DNA of 64,000 bases from UBA2040 sp041674745 (GTDB lineage Bacteria; Bacteroidota; Bacteroidia; Flavobacteriales_D; Crocinitomicaceae), in NCBI GenBank assembly GCA_041674745.1, contig JBAYVD010000014.1, forward strand, positions 1 through 64,000. The letters run 5' to 3'. The notes below the pieces were generated by a model. The model was not told where the DNA came from, searched no databases, and saw only the letters and a list, made by a program, of their open reading frames with translations. How positions within the stretch are numbered: position 1 is the first letter of the stretch; each line of letters opens with the position of its first letter. Shown piece after piece: positions 15,573-24,723 of the stretch. A program made the position numbers and the translations under genes.

Positions 15573-16355
15573 ATGGAAGAAGAAAAAGAAATGTCGTTTT
15601 TGGATCATCTTGAGGAATTAAGATGGAGGTTGGTGCGGTCGGCAATTGCCATAGTCGTGGTGGCCATTTTCTTGTGGATTTTCAAGACTTGGATCATGGA
15701 GAATGTCTTGCTTATCCTGCGTTCACCTAAATTTATTACGTACCGATTGATGTGCGAATGGTTTGGGGTATGCACCGAAGAAATCAATTTCGATATGCAA
15801 AGTATCGAAATGTCCGGACAGTTTTCTTACGCATTGATGATGTCCATAATGGGCGGTTTTGTTGTTGCTTTCCCTTATGTTTTCTATCAACTCTGGTCTT
15901 TTATCAAACCTGGTTTAAAACAAACCGAGCGCAATGCAGCCAAAGGAATTATTTTTTGGGTAAGCATTCTTTTCTTTTTTGGAATTCTTTTTGGCTATTT
16001 AATTGTAGCTCCACTGTGTGTTCAATTTTTTGGAGGTTTCACTTTGTCGGATCAAATCCACAACAGTTTTACGGTGAATTCATTGCTATCCATGATTTTG
16101 AGTACTGTTTTTTATTCGGGACTCTTGTTTTTACTTCCCGTCGTAAGTTATTTGATGACGCAATTGGGAATTATCGATGCCGCCTTTCTTCGAAAATACA
16201 GAAAACATGCACTCGTTGGAGTTTTGATTTTGGCTGCTGTTATCACACCACCAGATTTAATTTCTCAAGTTATCGTAGCGATACCTATTGCAATGTTGTA
16301 CGAAGTCGGTATATTCGTATCTGCTCGTGCAGAAAAAAAGCGCGTCAAAATATAA
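15573..16355 (+). CDS. tatC: Twin-arginine translocase subunit TatC
   Basis: TatC is the inner membrane receptor of the Tat pathway, which binds twin-arginine signal peptides of folded proteins. The 260-residue product starts MEEEKEMSFLDHLEELRWR, the family's conserved N terminus, and has six predicted membrane spans with the conserved FPYVFYQLWSFIKPGLK region near 100-120 and VITPPDLISQ near 230. The ATG at 15573 is preferred to the in-frame TTG at 15552. tatA or tatB is not in this window. It leads a short set with the DUF5686 protein 16 bases downstream. Confidence 0.95.
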   Translation: MEEEKEMSFLDHLEELRWRLVRSAIAIVVVAIFLWIFKTWIMENVLLILRSPKFITYRLMCEWFGVCTEEINFDMQSIEMSGQFSYALMMSIMGGFVVAFPYVFYQLWSFIKPGLKQTERNAAKGIIFWVSILFFFGILFGYLIVAPLCVQFFGGFTLSDQIHNSFTVNSLLSMILSTVFYSGLLFLLPVVSYLMTQLGIIDAAFLRKYRKHALVGVLILAAVITPPDLISQVIVAIPIAMLYEVGIFVSARAEKKRVKI

Positions 16356-16371
16356 AAACCGCACTGCATCA

Positions 16372-18834
16372 ATGAAAATCAAATTGCTGATTTTTTTATT
16401 CATCCTGTTTTCTGGCTCAGTATTGGGGCAGAAGACGTTGGTTCAAGGGAAAGTCACGGATAAATCGACAGGCGAGCCTTTGCCCTACGTGAAAGTTCAA
16501 TTTCAAGACACGAAAATTGGCATGTTTACCGATTCTGCAGGTAATTATTTGCTGGAAACCTATTACGCGTCTGATTCGTTGATTTTTTCTTTTTCGGGTT
16601 ATCATAAATTGGTGTTGGGTGTAAAAAGAGATGTAACCCAAACCATCAATGCACAACTTGCCATTGTTGTCACAGACATTGGTGAAGTATTTGTGCGCCC
16701 ACCAGATGAATTTCCATCTACCATCTTGCATCGAAAAATGGTGGCCAACAAAAAAATTAATGACAAGGAGAAACTGGAGGCTTACGAATATGAGTTGTAC
16801 AACAAGTTGCAATTGGATTTGAACAACATGAGCGAAAAGTTTACAGATCGAAAAGTATTAAAGCGACTCGATTTCGTCATGGATTATTTGGATTCATCGG
16901 AAAGTGAAAAAACCTATTTACCTGTTTTGTTAACGGAATCGTTATCGGATTTCTATTTTAAAAACAGTCCGAAAAAGAAAGTGGAAGTGATGAAAGCTTA
17001 CCGCGTTACAGGTACAGAAGAGTTGTCCTTCAATCAGTTTTTGGGAGATATGTATTTGGATATCAATATTTATGATAATTACATCAATATGTTTGGAAAG
17101 GCATTTGTCTCTCCAACCGCCAATTTTGCTCGGTCTTTTTACAAGTTTTATCTAACAGATTCCACCTATATCGACAACCAATGGTGTTACCTGCTCACCT
17201 TTCAGCCAAAGCGAACAGGTGACTTGACTTTCACTGGAGAAATGTGGATTCACGATACCACCTATGCCATCAAACAATTCAAAGCGAACATTGCTCCAGA
17301 TGCCAATTTGAATTTTATTCAAGACATGTATTTTGAGCATAAATTTGACATGGTGGCGCCTGAAGTTTGGATGTTGACCGAAGAGAAAATGATCGCAGAC
17401 ATCAACATCACAGAAAATTCAAAGTTGTATGGATTGTATGGTCGAAAATATGCTTCACGAAAAAACTTCGTGATCAATCATCAACGACCAGACGATTTTT
17501 ACAAGGTGGATGATCCGGTAGTAACGGAAATTGGCGCCTCCACAAGGAGCGATCAGTATTGGGCTGAGCATCGGCACAAGCCCCTTTCTCGCCAAGAAGA
17601 ACGAATCAATGAAATGGTGGATTCTCTGAATCACAACCCGTATTTCAAGATGTTAAAAAACATGACCTACATGGGCACAACGGGTTATTACATTATCAAT
17701 AAAATAGAGGTGGGAAGTGTTTTTGGTTTGGTCAGTAAAAACCCAATTGAAAAAGTTCGATTTGCACTCTCTTTGAGAACATCGAATGCATTTTCGCGAA
17801 AAATTGAGTTTGGGGGACGATTGGCTTATGGTTTGCAAGATGAACGATTCAAATATTTGCTAACCATTCGTGCCAATCTAAGCCAGAAAAAACGGACCAT
17901 GTTGAAATGTTATTACAATTATGACATCGAGCAATTGGGGCAATCAGCCACAGCAACCACTGTCGGAAGTACATTTGGAACGGCCTTTTTAACAGGTCCA
18001 TTGGATAAGCTTACGTTCATCTCCCGAGCGGGTACTAGCATCGAAAGGGATATTAAAAAAGACTTTATATTCAAAACAGGTTTTGAATGGAGACAGATCC
18101 AAGCGTTGGGTGCTGCAAACTATGTTCGGACGGTTTCAGTTAATTCTATTCCTGATACAATTCAATACCTTTTGACGTCTGAAATCACCACAAGTATTCG
18201 ATGGGCAAAAGGAGAAGAATATGTTTCAGGTGCATTTGATCGTACCAGTATTAGTTCTCGGTACCCAATCATAATGTTACAAGGAACTTTTGGAGTCAAG
18301 GGATTATTGGGCAGTGATTATCAATATCAAAAAATAGATTTGTTTCTTGATCATACCCGGCAAACGGGTATTTTCGGGCATATCCGCTACGGAGTTCATG
18401 TCGGGAAAACCTTTGGTTCGGTAGCGTATCCCTTTTTAAAAATTCATGAAGGAAGTCAATCCTATTGGTTGCTAACCTCTACTTTCAATAAGTTGAATTA
18501 TTATGAATTCATTTCTGACCAATATGCAACCGTCTATTTAGAGCAACATTGGGATGGATTTTTCTTGGATAGAATTCCGCTTTTAAAGAAATTGCAATGG
18601 AGATTGGTAAGTGGTTCACGTGCTACAATTGGTTCACTTTCTGCGAATTCAATAGGGAATATTCAAATTCCTTCGTTTACGAAACAATTTAACAATGTCC
18701 CCTACGTTGAAGCTAATTTGGGGATAGAAAATATTTTCAAATTTGGAAGAATTGACTTGGTGTGGCGTTTGACCCATCAAATTCCTGGACAAAATCCAAT
18801 GGGAGTGCGTGGAAGACTGTCCTTTAATTTTTAA
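16372..18834 (+). CDS. DUF5686 outer membrane protein with carboxypeptidase-regulatory-like domain
   Basis: The 820-residue protein starts at the ATG at 16372, giving a clear signal peptide (IKLLIFLFILFSGSVLG, then QKTLV). Residues about 22-110 form a CarboxypepD_reg-like Ig-type domain (VQGKVTDKSTGEPLPYVKVQF, MFTDSAGNYLL), the plug-side module often seen on TonB-type outer membrane proteins. The rest (RKMVANKKIN, then a long beta-rich barrel to about 820, ending in RLSFNF) matches the DUF5686 family layout. DUF5686 function is unknown; it is thought to be an outer membrane protein of Bacteroidota. It sits between tatC and lptB with short gaps. Confidence 0.85.
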   Translation: MKIKLLIFLFILFSGSVLGQKTLVQGKVTDKSTGEPLPYVKVQFQDTKIGMFTDSAGNYLLETYYASDSLIFSFSGYHKLVLGVKRDVTQTINAQLAIVVTDIGEVFVRPPDEFPSTILHRKMVANKKINDKEKLEAYEYELYNKLQLDLNNMSEKFTDRKVLKRLDFVMDYLDSSESEKTYLPVLLTESLSDFYFKNSPKKKVEVMKAYRVTGTEELSFNQFLGDMYLDINIYDNYINMFGKAFVSPTANFARSFYKFYLTDSTYIDNQWCYLLTFQPKRTGDLTFTGEMWIHDTTYAIKQFKANIAPDANLNFIQDMYFEHKFDMVAPEVWMLTEEKMIADINITENSKLYGLYGRKYASRKNFVINHQRPDDFYKVDDPVVTEIGASTRSDQYWAEHRHKPLSRQEERINEMVDSLNHNPYFKMLKNMTYMGTTGYYIINKIEVGSVFGLVSKNPIEKVRFALSLRTSNAFSRKIEFGGRLAYGLQDERFKYLLTIRANLSQKKRTMLKCYYNYDIEQLGQSATATTVGSTFGTAFLTGPLDKLTFISRAGTSIERDIKKDFIFKTGFEWRQIQALGAANYVRTVSVNSIPDTIQYLLTSEITTSIRWAKGEEYVSGAFDRTSISSRYPIIMLQGTFGVKGLLGSDYQYQKIDLFLDHTRQTGIFGHIRYGVHVGKTFGSVAYPFLKIHEGSQSYWLLTSTFNKLNYYEFISDQYATVYLEQHWDGFFLDRIPLLKKLQWRLVSGSRATIGSLSANSIGNIQIPSFTKQFNNVPYVEANLGIENIFKFGRIDLVWRLTHQIPGQNPMGVRGRLSFNF

Positions 18835-18843
18835 CTTAGCGAC

Positions 18844-19572
18844 GTGAAACTGCATACCAACATAATTAAAAAATCGTACAAAGGTCGTCACGTCGTAAAA
18901 GGTGTTTCGATTGAAGTAAATGAAGGAGAAATCGTCGGATTGCTGGGACCAAATGGTGCGGGAAAGACAACTTCTTTCTACATGATCGTCGGATTGGTTA
19001 GTCCGGACGAAGGAAACGTTTACCTGGACGATACCGATATTACCAAATATCCAATGTTTAAACGCTCACAAATGGGGATTGGCTATCTTCCCCAAGAGGT
19101 ATCCGTTTTTCGAAAATTGAGTGTTGAGGACAACATTATGGCGATATTAGAAATGACGGATCTTCCCAAAAATCAGCGGAAAGCAAGATTGGAGGAATTA
19201 TTATCAGAGTTCAGTCTAAACCATGTTCGAAAAACCATGGGAAATCGTTTGTCAGGTGGTGAAAAGCGCCGAACTGAAATCGCACGGGCATTGGCAACCA
19301 ATCCAAAATTTCTTTTGTTGGACGAACCTTTTGCAGGGGTGGATCCAATCGCGGTTGAGGATATTCAAGCGATTGTTTCTCAATTGCGGGAAAAGGGAAT
19401 TGGGATTTTGATAACGGACCACAATGTGCAAGAAACACTCAACATCACAGATCGAGCTTATTTGCTTTTTGAAGGGAGTATTTTGAAATCGGGTACGGCA
19501 GAGGAATTGGCGGCTGATGAACAAGTAAGAAAGGTGTATTTGGGGCAAAAATTTGTGCTTCGAAAAAAATAG
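18844..19572 (+). CDS. lptB: LPS export ABC transporter ATP-binding protein
   Basis: LptB is the ATPase of the LptB2FG complex that pulls lipopolysaccharide out of the inner membrane toward LptC. The 242-residue protein starts at GTG (18844). It has Walker A GPNGAGKTTS near 35-44, the Q loop YLPQEVSVF, the ABC signature RLSGGEKRRTEIARAL, Walker B FLLLDEPFAGVDP and the switch ITDHNVQETL. The LSGGEKRR form and the EEL...VYLGQKF C terminus are typical of LptB. The start codon lies nine bases after the DUF5686 stop. The permease partners are not here. Confidence 0.93.
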   Translation: MKLHTNIIKKSYKGRHVVKGVSIEVNEGEIVGLLGPNGAGKTTSFYMIVGLVSPDEGNVYLDDTDITKYPMFKRSQMGIGYLPQEVSVFRKLSVEDNIMAILEMTDLPKNQRKARLEELLSEFSLNHVRKTMGNRLSGGEKRRTEIARALATNPKFLLLDEPFAGVDPIAVEDIQAIVSQLREKGIGILITDHNVQETLNITDRAYLLFEGSILKSGTAEELAADEQVRKVYLGQKFVLRKK

Positions 19573-19675
19573 GACATCGGTCATCACAAATGGGAGAAGA
19601 AATCTTTCCTTGTGTTGATTCCCATGGAATAAATAAAATGTTCGCTCAGATTTTTTCTTTTTAATAAAAAAAGTC

Positions 19676-19683
19676 TAATTTTG
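19676..19683 (+). promoter_or_regulatory. -7 element of the cysteine-rich lipoprotein gene
   Basis: TAATTTTG is an exact TAnnTTTG match, 22 bases before the ATG at 19706. No clear TTG is found 19 bases upstream. Confidence 0.5.
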
Positions 19684-19705
19684 AGTGGAAATCAGTGAAT
19701 TAATT

Positions 19706-20155
19706 ATGTCGAAAAAAGCTACTTTTATATTTCTATTCATCCTCCCATTTACAATACAATTTTCTTGTCAAAAAGGATGTCAATATCCAGCTGATAGCGT
19801 TGCGGGCGATATTATTCCGGATTCTTACGTGCTTGGAGGAAACACAGATGGCAATAAGTCAGTACATTTCACCGCGACGTCACAGTACGATTTGCAAGTA
19901 AGTTTTGACAAAGGACAAAACTACGAACCAGTGAATTTCAACAAGTATACTGTTTTAAATTTCCCAGTAACCGTTAGTTGCAATACGCATTTCGATAGAG
20001 AAGTGAAAATTGATAATGCCGCGCAAAAAGTTACCTATACCTTAACTTCAGAATCTTGCCCAGATTGTGAAGATCAATACACCATAGACAATTGGATTTT
20101 GACGAAAAAATTTCCAGCATCTTACCAGGTTGTATACTCCCATAAAAAGAATTAA
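19706..20155 (+). CDS. Small cysteine-rich lipoprotein of unknown function
   Basis: This is a 149-residue lipoprotein starting at the ATG at 19706 (a GTG at 19685 is in frame but gives a less typical signal). The signal MSKKATFIFLFILPFTIQFSC ends in the lipobox Cys21. The mature protein has several further cysteines (KGCQYP, VSCNTHF, SCPDCED), possibly paired in disulfides. No family was recognised. Confidence 0.75.
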   Translation: MSKKATFIFLFILPFTIQFSCQKGCQYPADSVAGDIIPDSYVLGGNTDGNKSVHFTATSQYDLQVSFDKGQNYEPVNFNKYTVLNFPVTVSCNTHFDREVKIDNAAQKVTYTLTSESCPDCEDQYTIDNWILTKKFPASYQVVYSHKKN

Positions 20156-20181
20156 AACCGTTATTGCTTAAATTAGTGCAC

Positions 20182-20213
20182 AAAAAAAGTCTTTAGTTAA
20201 ACCAAAGACTTTT
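20182..20213 (-). terminator. Terminator for the 45-residue lipoprotein
   Basis: On the minus strand AAAAGTCTTT and AAAGACTTTT form a 10-bp stem around GGTTTAACT, followed by a T tract. It lies just past the stop of the small lipoprotein gene. Confidence 0.75.
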
Positions 20214-20243
20214 GAGTAAAATAAGGAGAAAATAGTGTATCGT

Positions 20244-20381
20244 TTATTTCGATGCTAAATCTACGTTTTCTACTGTAATGCTGCCGTATGCGTCGCAATG
20301 TCCTCCTTTAGAACCTCCGCAAGCTGCTAAACTTACTGTTAATACAATGGCTACTACTGTTAAAATGGCTACTCTTTTCAT
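20244..20381 (-). CDS. 45-residue lipoprotein (small secreted peptide)
   Basis: The minus strand encodes MKRVAILTVVAIVLTVSLAAC followed by GGSKGGHCDAYGSITVENVDLASK, so Cys21 is the lipobox cysteine and the mature peptide is only 25 residues. It has a TAnnTTTG promoter at 20420-20427 and a strong terminator at 20182-20213, so it looks like a complete, independently transcribed gene. Short lipoproteins with a C-G-G-S-K-G-G-H-C-D-A-Y-G core recur in Bacteroidota as far as I know, without assigned function. It is too short for automatic ORF cut-offs. Confidence 0.75.
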   Translation of the reverse strand: MKRVAILTVVAIVLTVSLAACGGSKGGHCDAYGSITVENVDLASK

Positions 20382-20419
20382 GTTTAGGATTTTATTCATT
20401 AATATCAATCTACAAAATA

Positions 20420-20427
20420 CAAAGTTA
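20420..20427 (-). promoter_or_regulatory. -7 element of the 45-residue lipoprotein gene
   Basis: On the minus strand this reads TAACTTTG, an exact TAnnTTTG match about 39 bases before the ATG at complement 20381. Confidence 0.5.
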
Positions 20428-20513
20428 TTACTAATTACGTTAATTTCATACTTTTATTATTTTGAAGAATATGTTGTTCCAATAATTACAGCATAAATAC
20501 GTTCAAATCAAGC

Positions 20514-22214
20514 ATGTGGTTTTCTAGAGCTTTTTTCCTGTTTTTTTGCTTTATTTCTATCACAGGATGGAGTCAAAAGCCCTACCAGCTTATCTTTACG
20601 AACAACGATTACAAAGGTTTCAAAAAAAATCCAGATTTCTTTTTTAAAGACAGTTCTTCAGCGGTTGATTATGTTCGAAAGCTACGATTTTCAGCTATAG
20701 AGAAGGGGTTTTTAACAGCTTCCATTGATACGTCCTTTTTTGTTGATAAAAAATACACGGTGACTTTTTATTTGGGGCCTAAATTCGACGAAATTGTCAT
20801 GAAAATGTCACCTGAAGATTTGACTTTTTTCAGACGAAAAATTCGACTTTCAGAAAAATTATTGACCCATCAAACCTTTCGACCCAAAGAAATTGGCAAA
20901 TTGATCAATGATTTGCACAATTGCTTATTGGCCAATGGTTATCCTTTTGCTAAAGTGACGTTGAAAATTAATCAAGTGAGCGATGGAAAAAGTGAAGGAA
21001 TTGTGACAATTGAACGATTCAAATCGCTGAATTGGTCCAAGATTATTGTGAAAGGCGATACGGCAATTTCGATTAACTATTTGTACAATTTGTTTCAAAT
21101 CAAACCAGGCAAACCGTATAACGAGTCGCAACTGAAATTTATTTCCGACCGAATCATTCAAGTTCCTTTTCTGAATGAAATTAAGCCGCACGAAATTTTG
21201 TTCACCCCGGAAGGAGTTGAGTTGTATGTCTACATCAAAAGTAAACCCATGAGCTCGATCAATGGTTTTCTGGGGTTACAACCGGATCCCGTGAAGAATA
21301 AATATTTCTTGACCGGTGAAATTGCTTTGAAGTTGCAGAATGTTTTAAAGCAAGGAGAGTTACTAGATTTCAATTGGCGGAATATTCAAACCCAAACGCA
21401 ACAGTTGCAAACCCATATCAATTTTCCTTTCTTATTTAAATCGCCGTTTGGAATTGATGGACAATTTAAATTGTACAAAAGAGACAGTACTTTTTTGGAT
21501 TTAAAAACCAAACTGGCCATCCAATATTACCTTTCTGGCGGGAATTTTGTTTCTTTTTACTATGAAAGAAATTCCTCTTCCTTGCTCGGTGGTGCTGCTC
21601 TGAATACGAGTTTTACCAATCTAGCCAACGTGCAAACCAACAATTATGGTGTCGCCATTTCAAGGAGAAAAGTAGATTACCTACCGAATCCTACACGCGG
21701 ACTCAACATTGTGGCTTCCTTTTCTGTCGGTCAAAGGCAAAGTCAAATCAGCGATACGAGTGCGAAAGTGAAGAATTTGATTTTTAAAGGAGAAAGTACG
21801 ATTGAGTATTATGTTCCCATTGCAAAACGCCAAGTGTTGCGCCTCGCGAATCAAACATTGACCCTTACGGCTCCGCAGGTTTTTCAAAATGAGCTGGTCC
21901 GATTTGGTGGGCTAAGTTCTCAACGGGGTTTTAACGAAGATGAAATTTATGCTTCTACCGTTTCAATCCTTAGTTTGGAATACCGATTTTTATTGGACAA
22001 GAATTCAAGAATATTTGTCTTTTATGATCAGAGTATGTATGAAAATACCAGTTTGCAATACAGACAAGATACACCTTTTGGTTTTGGTGCAGGTTTGTCA
22101 TTTGGCACCAATATTGGCGTTTTTTCTATTCAATACGCTCTCGGAAGTCAACAAGGAAACCCGATTCTTTTTAAAAATGGCAAGATTCATTTCGGATATA
22201 TTGCCTACTTTTAA
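20514..22214 (+). CDS. Omp85/TpsB-like outer membrane protein with POTRA-like N domain
   Basis: This 566-residue protein has a signal peptide (FFLFFCFISITGWS, then QKPYQ). Residues about 20-230 contain POTRA-like repeats (YVRKLRFSAIEKGFLTA, KEIGKLINDLHNCLLANGYPFAKV, INYLYNLFQIKPGKPY). The C-terminal half is a beta barrel carrying the L6 loop motif LSSQRGFNEDE, the (V/I)RGF-type signature of the Omp85 family, and ends in YIAYF. Members insert or secrete proteins at the outer membrane. The barrel-to-POTRA size fits a small TamA- or TpsB-like protein rather than BamA. It begins a set with rmuC and the GWxTD gene. Confidence 0.8.
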   Translation: MWFSRAFFLFFCFISITGWSQKPYQLIFTNNDYKGFKKNPDFFFKDSSSAVDYVRKLRFSAIEKGFLTASIDTSFFVDKKYTVTFYLGPKFDEIVMKMSPEDLTFFRRKIRLSEKLLTHQTFRPKEIGKLINDLHNCLLANGYPFAKVTLKINQVSDGKSEGIVTIERFKSLNWSKIIVKGDTAISINYLYNLFQIKPGKPYNESQLKFISDRIIQVPFLNEIKPHEILFTPEGVELYVYIKSKPMSSINGFLGLQPDPVKNKYFLTGEIALKLQNVLKQGELLDFNWRNIQTQTQQLQTHINFPFLFKSPFGIDGQFKLYKRDSTFLDLKTKLAIQYYLSGGNFVSFYYERNSSSLLGGAALNTSFTNLANVQTNNYGVAISRRKVDYLPNPTRGLNIVASFSVGQRQSQISDTSAKVKNLIFKGESTIEYYVPIAKRQVLRLANQTLTLTAPQVFQNELVRFGGLSSQRGFNEDEIYASTVSILSLEYRFLLDKNSRIFVFYDQSMYENTSLQYRQDTPFGFGAGLSFGTNIGVFSIQYALGSQQGNPILFKNGKIHFGYIAYF

Positions 22215-22232
22215 GATCCAATTTATTCCTCC

Positions 22233-23492
22233 ATGTATTTAGAATTATTTTTAGTGGTCGTAGCGCTTATCGCTGGTTTCGCTGCATTTTGGTTTTTCAG
22301 AGAAAACCTACAATCGGTTGCTGCAAAAACGCAATGGATGAATGATTTTCAGCTAGTTTCGAAAGAAAAAGAAGAAATTCAAAATCAATTTATCCGGACG
22401 AAAGCCGAGAACGACTTGTATCAAAAACAATTGCACGACGAAAAAGAAAGTTTTGTAGAGCAAAAGGAATTTTTAACCCAACAATTGCAATTGCTGGGTA
22501 AAGATTTGGTGGAGCAAGGCAGCAAAACTTTGAAAATGGAAAGTCATCAAAAGCTCAATGAATTGCTCCATCCTTTCAAGGAAAAATTGGATCAATTTGA
22601 AAAGGAAGTACGCGACAATCACAAGCGTGATATAGAGCAATACTCCAATATGTCAGCCGTTGTGCGCACTCTTTCTGAGCAACATGATAAAATGAAATCA
22701 ACCGCACAAAATCTGGTGGATGCCTTACGCGGCGAAAACAAAGTGCAAGGTGATTGGGGAGAAATGGCGTTGGAAAGAATATTGGAATCGTCAGGTTTAA
22801 TTAAAGGACAAGAATATGAAACGCAAAGTTCTTTCCGTGATGAAGAAGGGAATCTACAACGCCCGGATGTCGTCATACAATTGCCAGAGAACAAGAAAAT
22901 CATCATTGACTCCAAAGTTTCTTTGCGAGCCTTTGAACGGTATATCAATGAGGAGGATAGTGTCTTGAAGAAGGAAGCCTTGAAAGATCATATTTTGTCT
23001 TTGAAAACACACATCAAACAATTGGGCGAAAAAGATTATTCTCATTTGACGGACATCAATTCTCCTGAGTTTGTTTTGCTATTCATTCCTTTGGAATCCT
23101 CCTTTGCTCTGGCAGTAAAAGAAGAACCAGATTTGTATGAATTGGCGATGAAACAAAAAATTGTATTGGTTACACCCTCTACTTTATTAGCTACGTTGAA
23201 AACTGTTGATTCAATTTGGAAACACGAACGAACGAATAAAAATGCGCAAGTGATTGCTGAACAAGCCGGCCGGTTGTACGATAAGTTTGTGGCCTTTGTG
23301 GCGGACTTAGAAAAGGTCGGCAAAAAACAAGAAGAGGCTTCTGATGCATATGATAAAGCCATGAACAAATTGAAAACGGGCAATGGCAACTTGATGATTT
23401 CTGCGGAAAAATTGAAAATTTTGGGTGTTAAAACCAAAAAGAATTTAGACAATAAAAATCTGTTGGAGGAAAACGACCATGAAGAGGATTAG
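22233..23492 (+). CDS. rmuC: DNA recombination protein RmuC
   Basis: RmuC is a putative nuclease-fold protein that limits inversions of short inverted repeats. The 419-residue product has an N-terminal membrane anchor (FLVVVALIAGFAAFWFF), a long coiled coil at about 25-160, then the conserved RmuC core: QGDWGEMALERILESSGL, DEEGNLQRPDVVIQLPEN, IIIDSKVSLRAFERYI, FIPLESSFALAV and LVTPSTLLATLKTV. The ATG at 22233 is 18 bases after the Omp85-like gene. Confidence 0.93.
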   Translation: MYLELFLVVVALIAGFAAFWFFRENLQSVAAKTQWMNDFQLVSKEKEEIQNQFIRTKAENDLYQKQLHDEKESFVEQKEFLTQQLQLLGKDLVEQGSKTLKMESHQKLNELLHPFKEKLDQFEKEVRDNHKRDIEQYSNMSAVVRTLSEQHDKMKSTAQNLVDALRGENKVQGDWGEMALERILESSGLIKGQEYETQSSFRDEEGNLQRPDVVIQLPENKKIIIDSKVSLRAFERYINEEDSVLKKEALKDHILSLKTHIKQLGEKDYSHLTDINSPEFVLLFIPLESSFALAVKEEPDLYELAMKQKIVLVTPSTLLATLKTVDSIWKHERTNKNAQVIAEQAGRLYDKFVAFVADLEKVGKKQEEASDAYDKAMNKLKTGNGNLMISAEKLKILGVKTKKNLDNKNLLEENDHEED

Positions 23493-24723
23493 TTTTTTTC
23501 TGTTGCTGATTTTACTTTCTTGCGCTAGCAAAAAAGAAGTGGGTTATGCACATTTATTGAAAGTAAAGGAAGTTAAACCCCGACAAATTGATGATTTACC
23601 CATTGAATTTGTTCTGTTCAGAGAAACAGACACTGTTTGTAAATTGTATTACAAAATTGACCCAAAGGATTTCCTTTCTATGCGTGATTCTTTAGGGAAT
23701 TGGTCAAGGAAAGCCAATGTCGAATTAGTTCTTCAAAACAATCAGTTGGGTGGGTTGAAATTGGTTGAAATGGCTCAAGACTCTTTGATTACTTCCACTC
23801 AATTCATTTTTGATAGTTGTGTTTTTTCTCTTCCAACGCAACGAGATGTTTATTTGGAGTTGAAGTTAATTGACGAATACAAACACGTTTATCAATTGTA
23901 CCCGCTTTGGTGGGAGCGGGACGCTGATTTTATTGCGCAAGACCTTTGTCTTTGGAACCAGGATAGTTCGCAAATGGAAACCAATTCGTTTGTAAACGTA
24001 GGTAGACTAATTGTGCGAAAACATGCGGATTTGACATCCACATTGAAAATCGATGTGTACCAAAATATTTTTCAAGCCGCCGCACCGATGTTTGAAATTC
24101 AGGATATCCGCAATACAGTCATCAGTCCTGCTTTCGATTTTCACGGAAACGCAGATGAGATTACGGTTTACATCAATGCGTTGAAAGTTGATTCCTACTG
24201 TCGAATTTATCCTTTGGATGAAATGAAAAATGGAAATAAAAATCAAAAATTTTCATTCACCAAAAAAATAATGCAAACCAGTTATTTGATCGCCCCGATT
24301 TGTTATTTGTTGGATGAAAAAACGGAAAATCCAGCAGCGATTGGACTCAACACATGGTTGCAATTTTGGTCAAAAGCATCCAACAACGACCCGCAAGTGG
24401 CGGAACGATTGATCAAAGAATTCAATCGACGGGTTAAATTCGCGAATGATAAGTTCGGAAGTTACAAAGAAGGCTGGCAAACGGATCGAGGTATGCTATA
24501 CATTCTTTTAGGGGCGCCAGATCGCATTCAGGAAGGACCAAGAGGTGAACAATGGTTGTACGGCATGACGCAACTCAACAATACGGAATTTTCGTTCGTA
24601 CGCAATCCGCATGATTTGAATAAAAATGATTTTGTTTTGGAACGAAGCATCGATTACCATCAAATTTGGCAAGGAGCGATTCAGAAGTGGGAAAGTGGTT
24701 GGGTGAAAACCGGAGATTATTAA
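23479..24723 (+). CDS. GWxTD domain lipoprotein
   Basis: The 414-residue protein overlaps the end of rmuC by 14 bases. It has a lipoprotein signal MKRISFFLLLILLSC (Cys15) and, near residue 335, the namesake GWQTDRGMLYILLGAPD of the GWxTD domain family; the last quarter is typical of it (PRGEQWLYG). The domain is widespread in Bacteroidota and other lineages, and its role is not settled. Anchoring by the lipid and the gene order place it at the envelope. Confidence 0.88.
   Translation: MKRISFFLLLILLSCASKKEVGYAHLLKVKEVKPRQIDDLPIEFVLFRETDTVCKLYYKIDPKDFLSMRDSLGNWSRKANVELVLQNNQLGGLKLVEMAQDSLITSTQFIFDSCVFSLPTQRDVYLELKLIDEYKHVYQLYPLWWERDADFIAQDLCLWNQDSSQMETNSFVNVGRLIVRKHADLTSTLKIDVYQNIFQAAAPMFEIQDIRNTVISPAFDFHGNADEITVYINALKVDSYCRIYPLDEMKNGNKNQKFSFTKKIMQTSYLIAPICYLLDEKTENPAAIGLNTWLQFWSKASNNDPQVAERLIKEFNRRVKFANDKFGSYKEGWQTDRGMLYILLGAPDRIQEGPRGEQWLYGMTQLNNTEFSFVRNPHDLNKNDFVLERSIDYHQIWQGAIQKWESGWVKTGDY

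Noticed and set aside
15752..16375. 207-residue frame inside tatC
   Set aside because: Antiphase shadow with cysteine- and arginine-rich sequence; tatC is certain.
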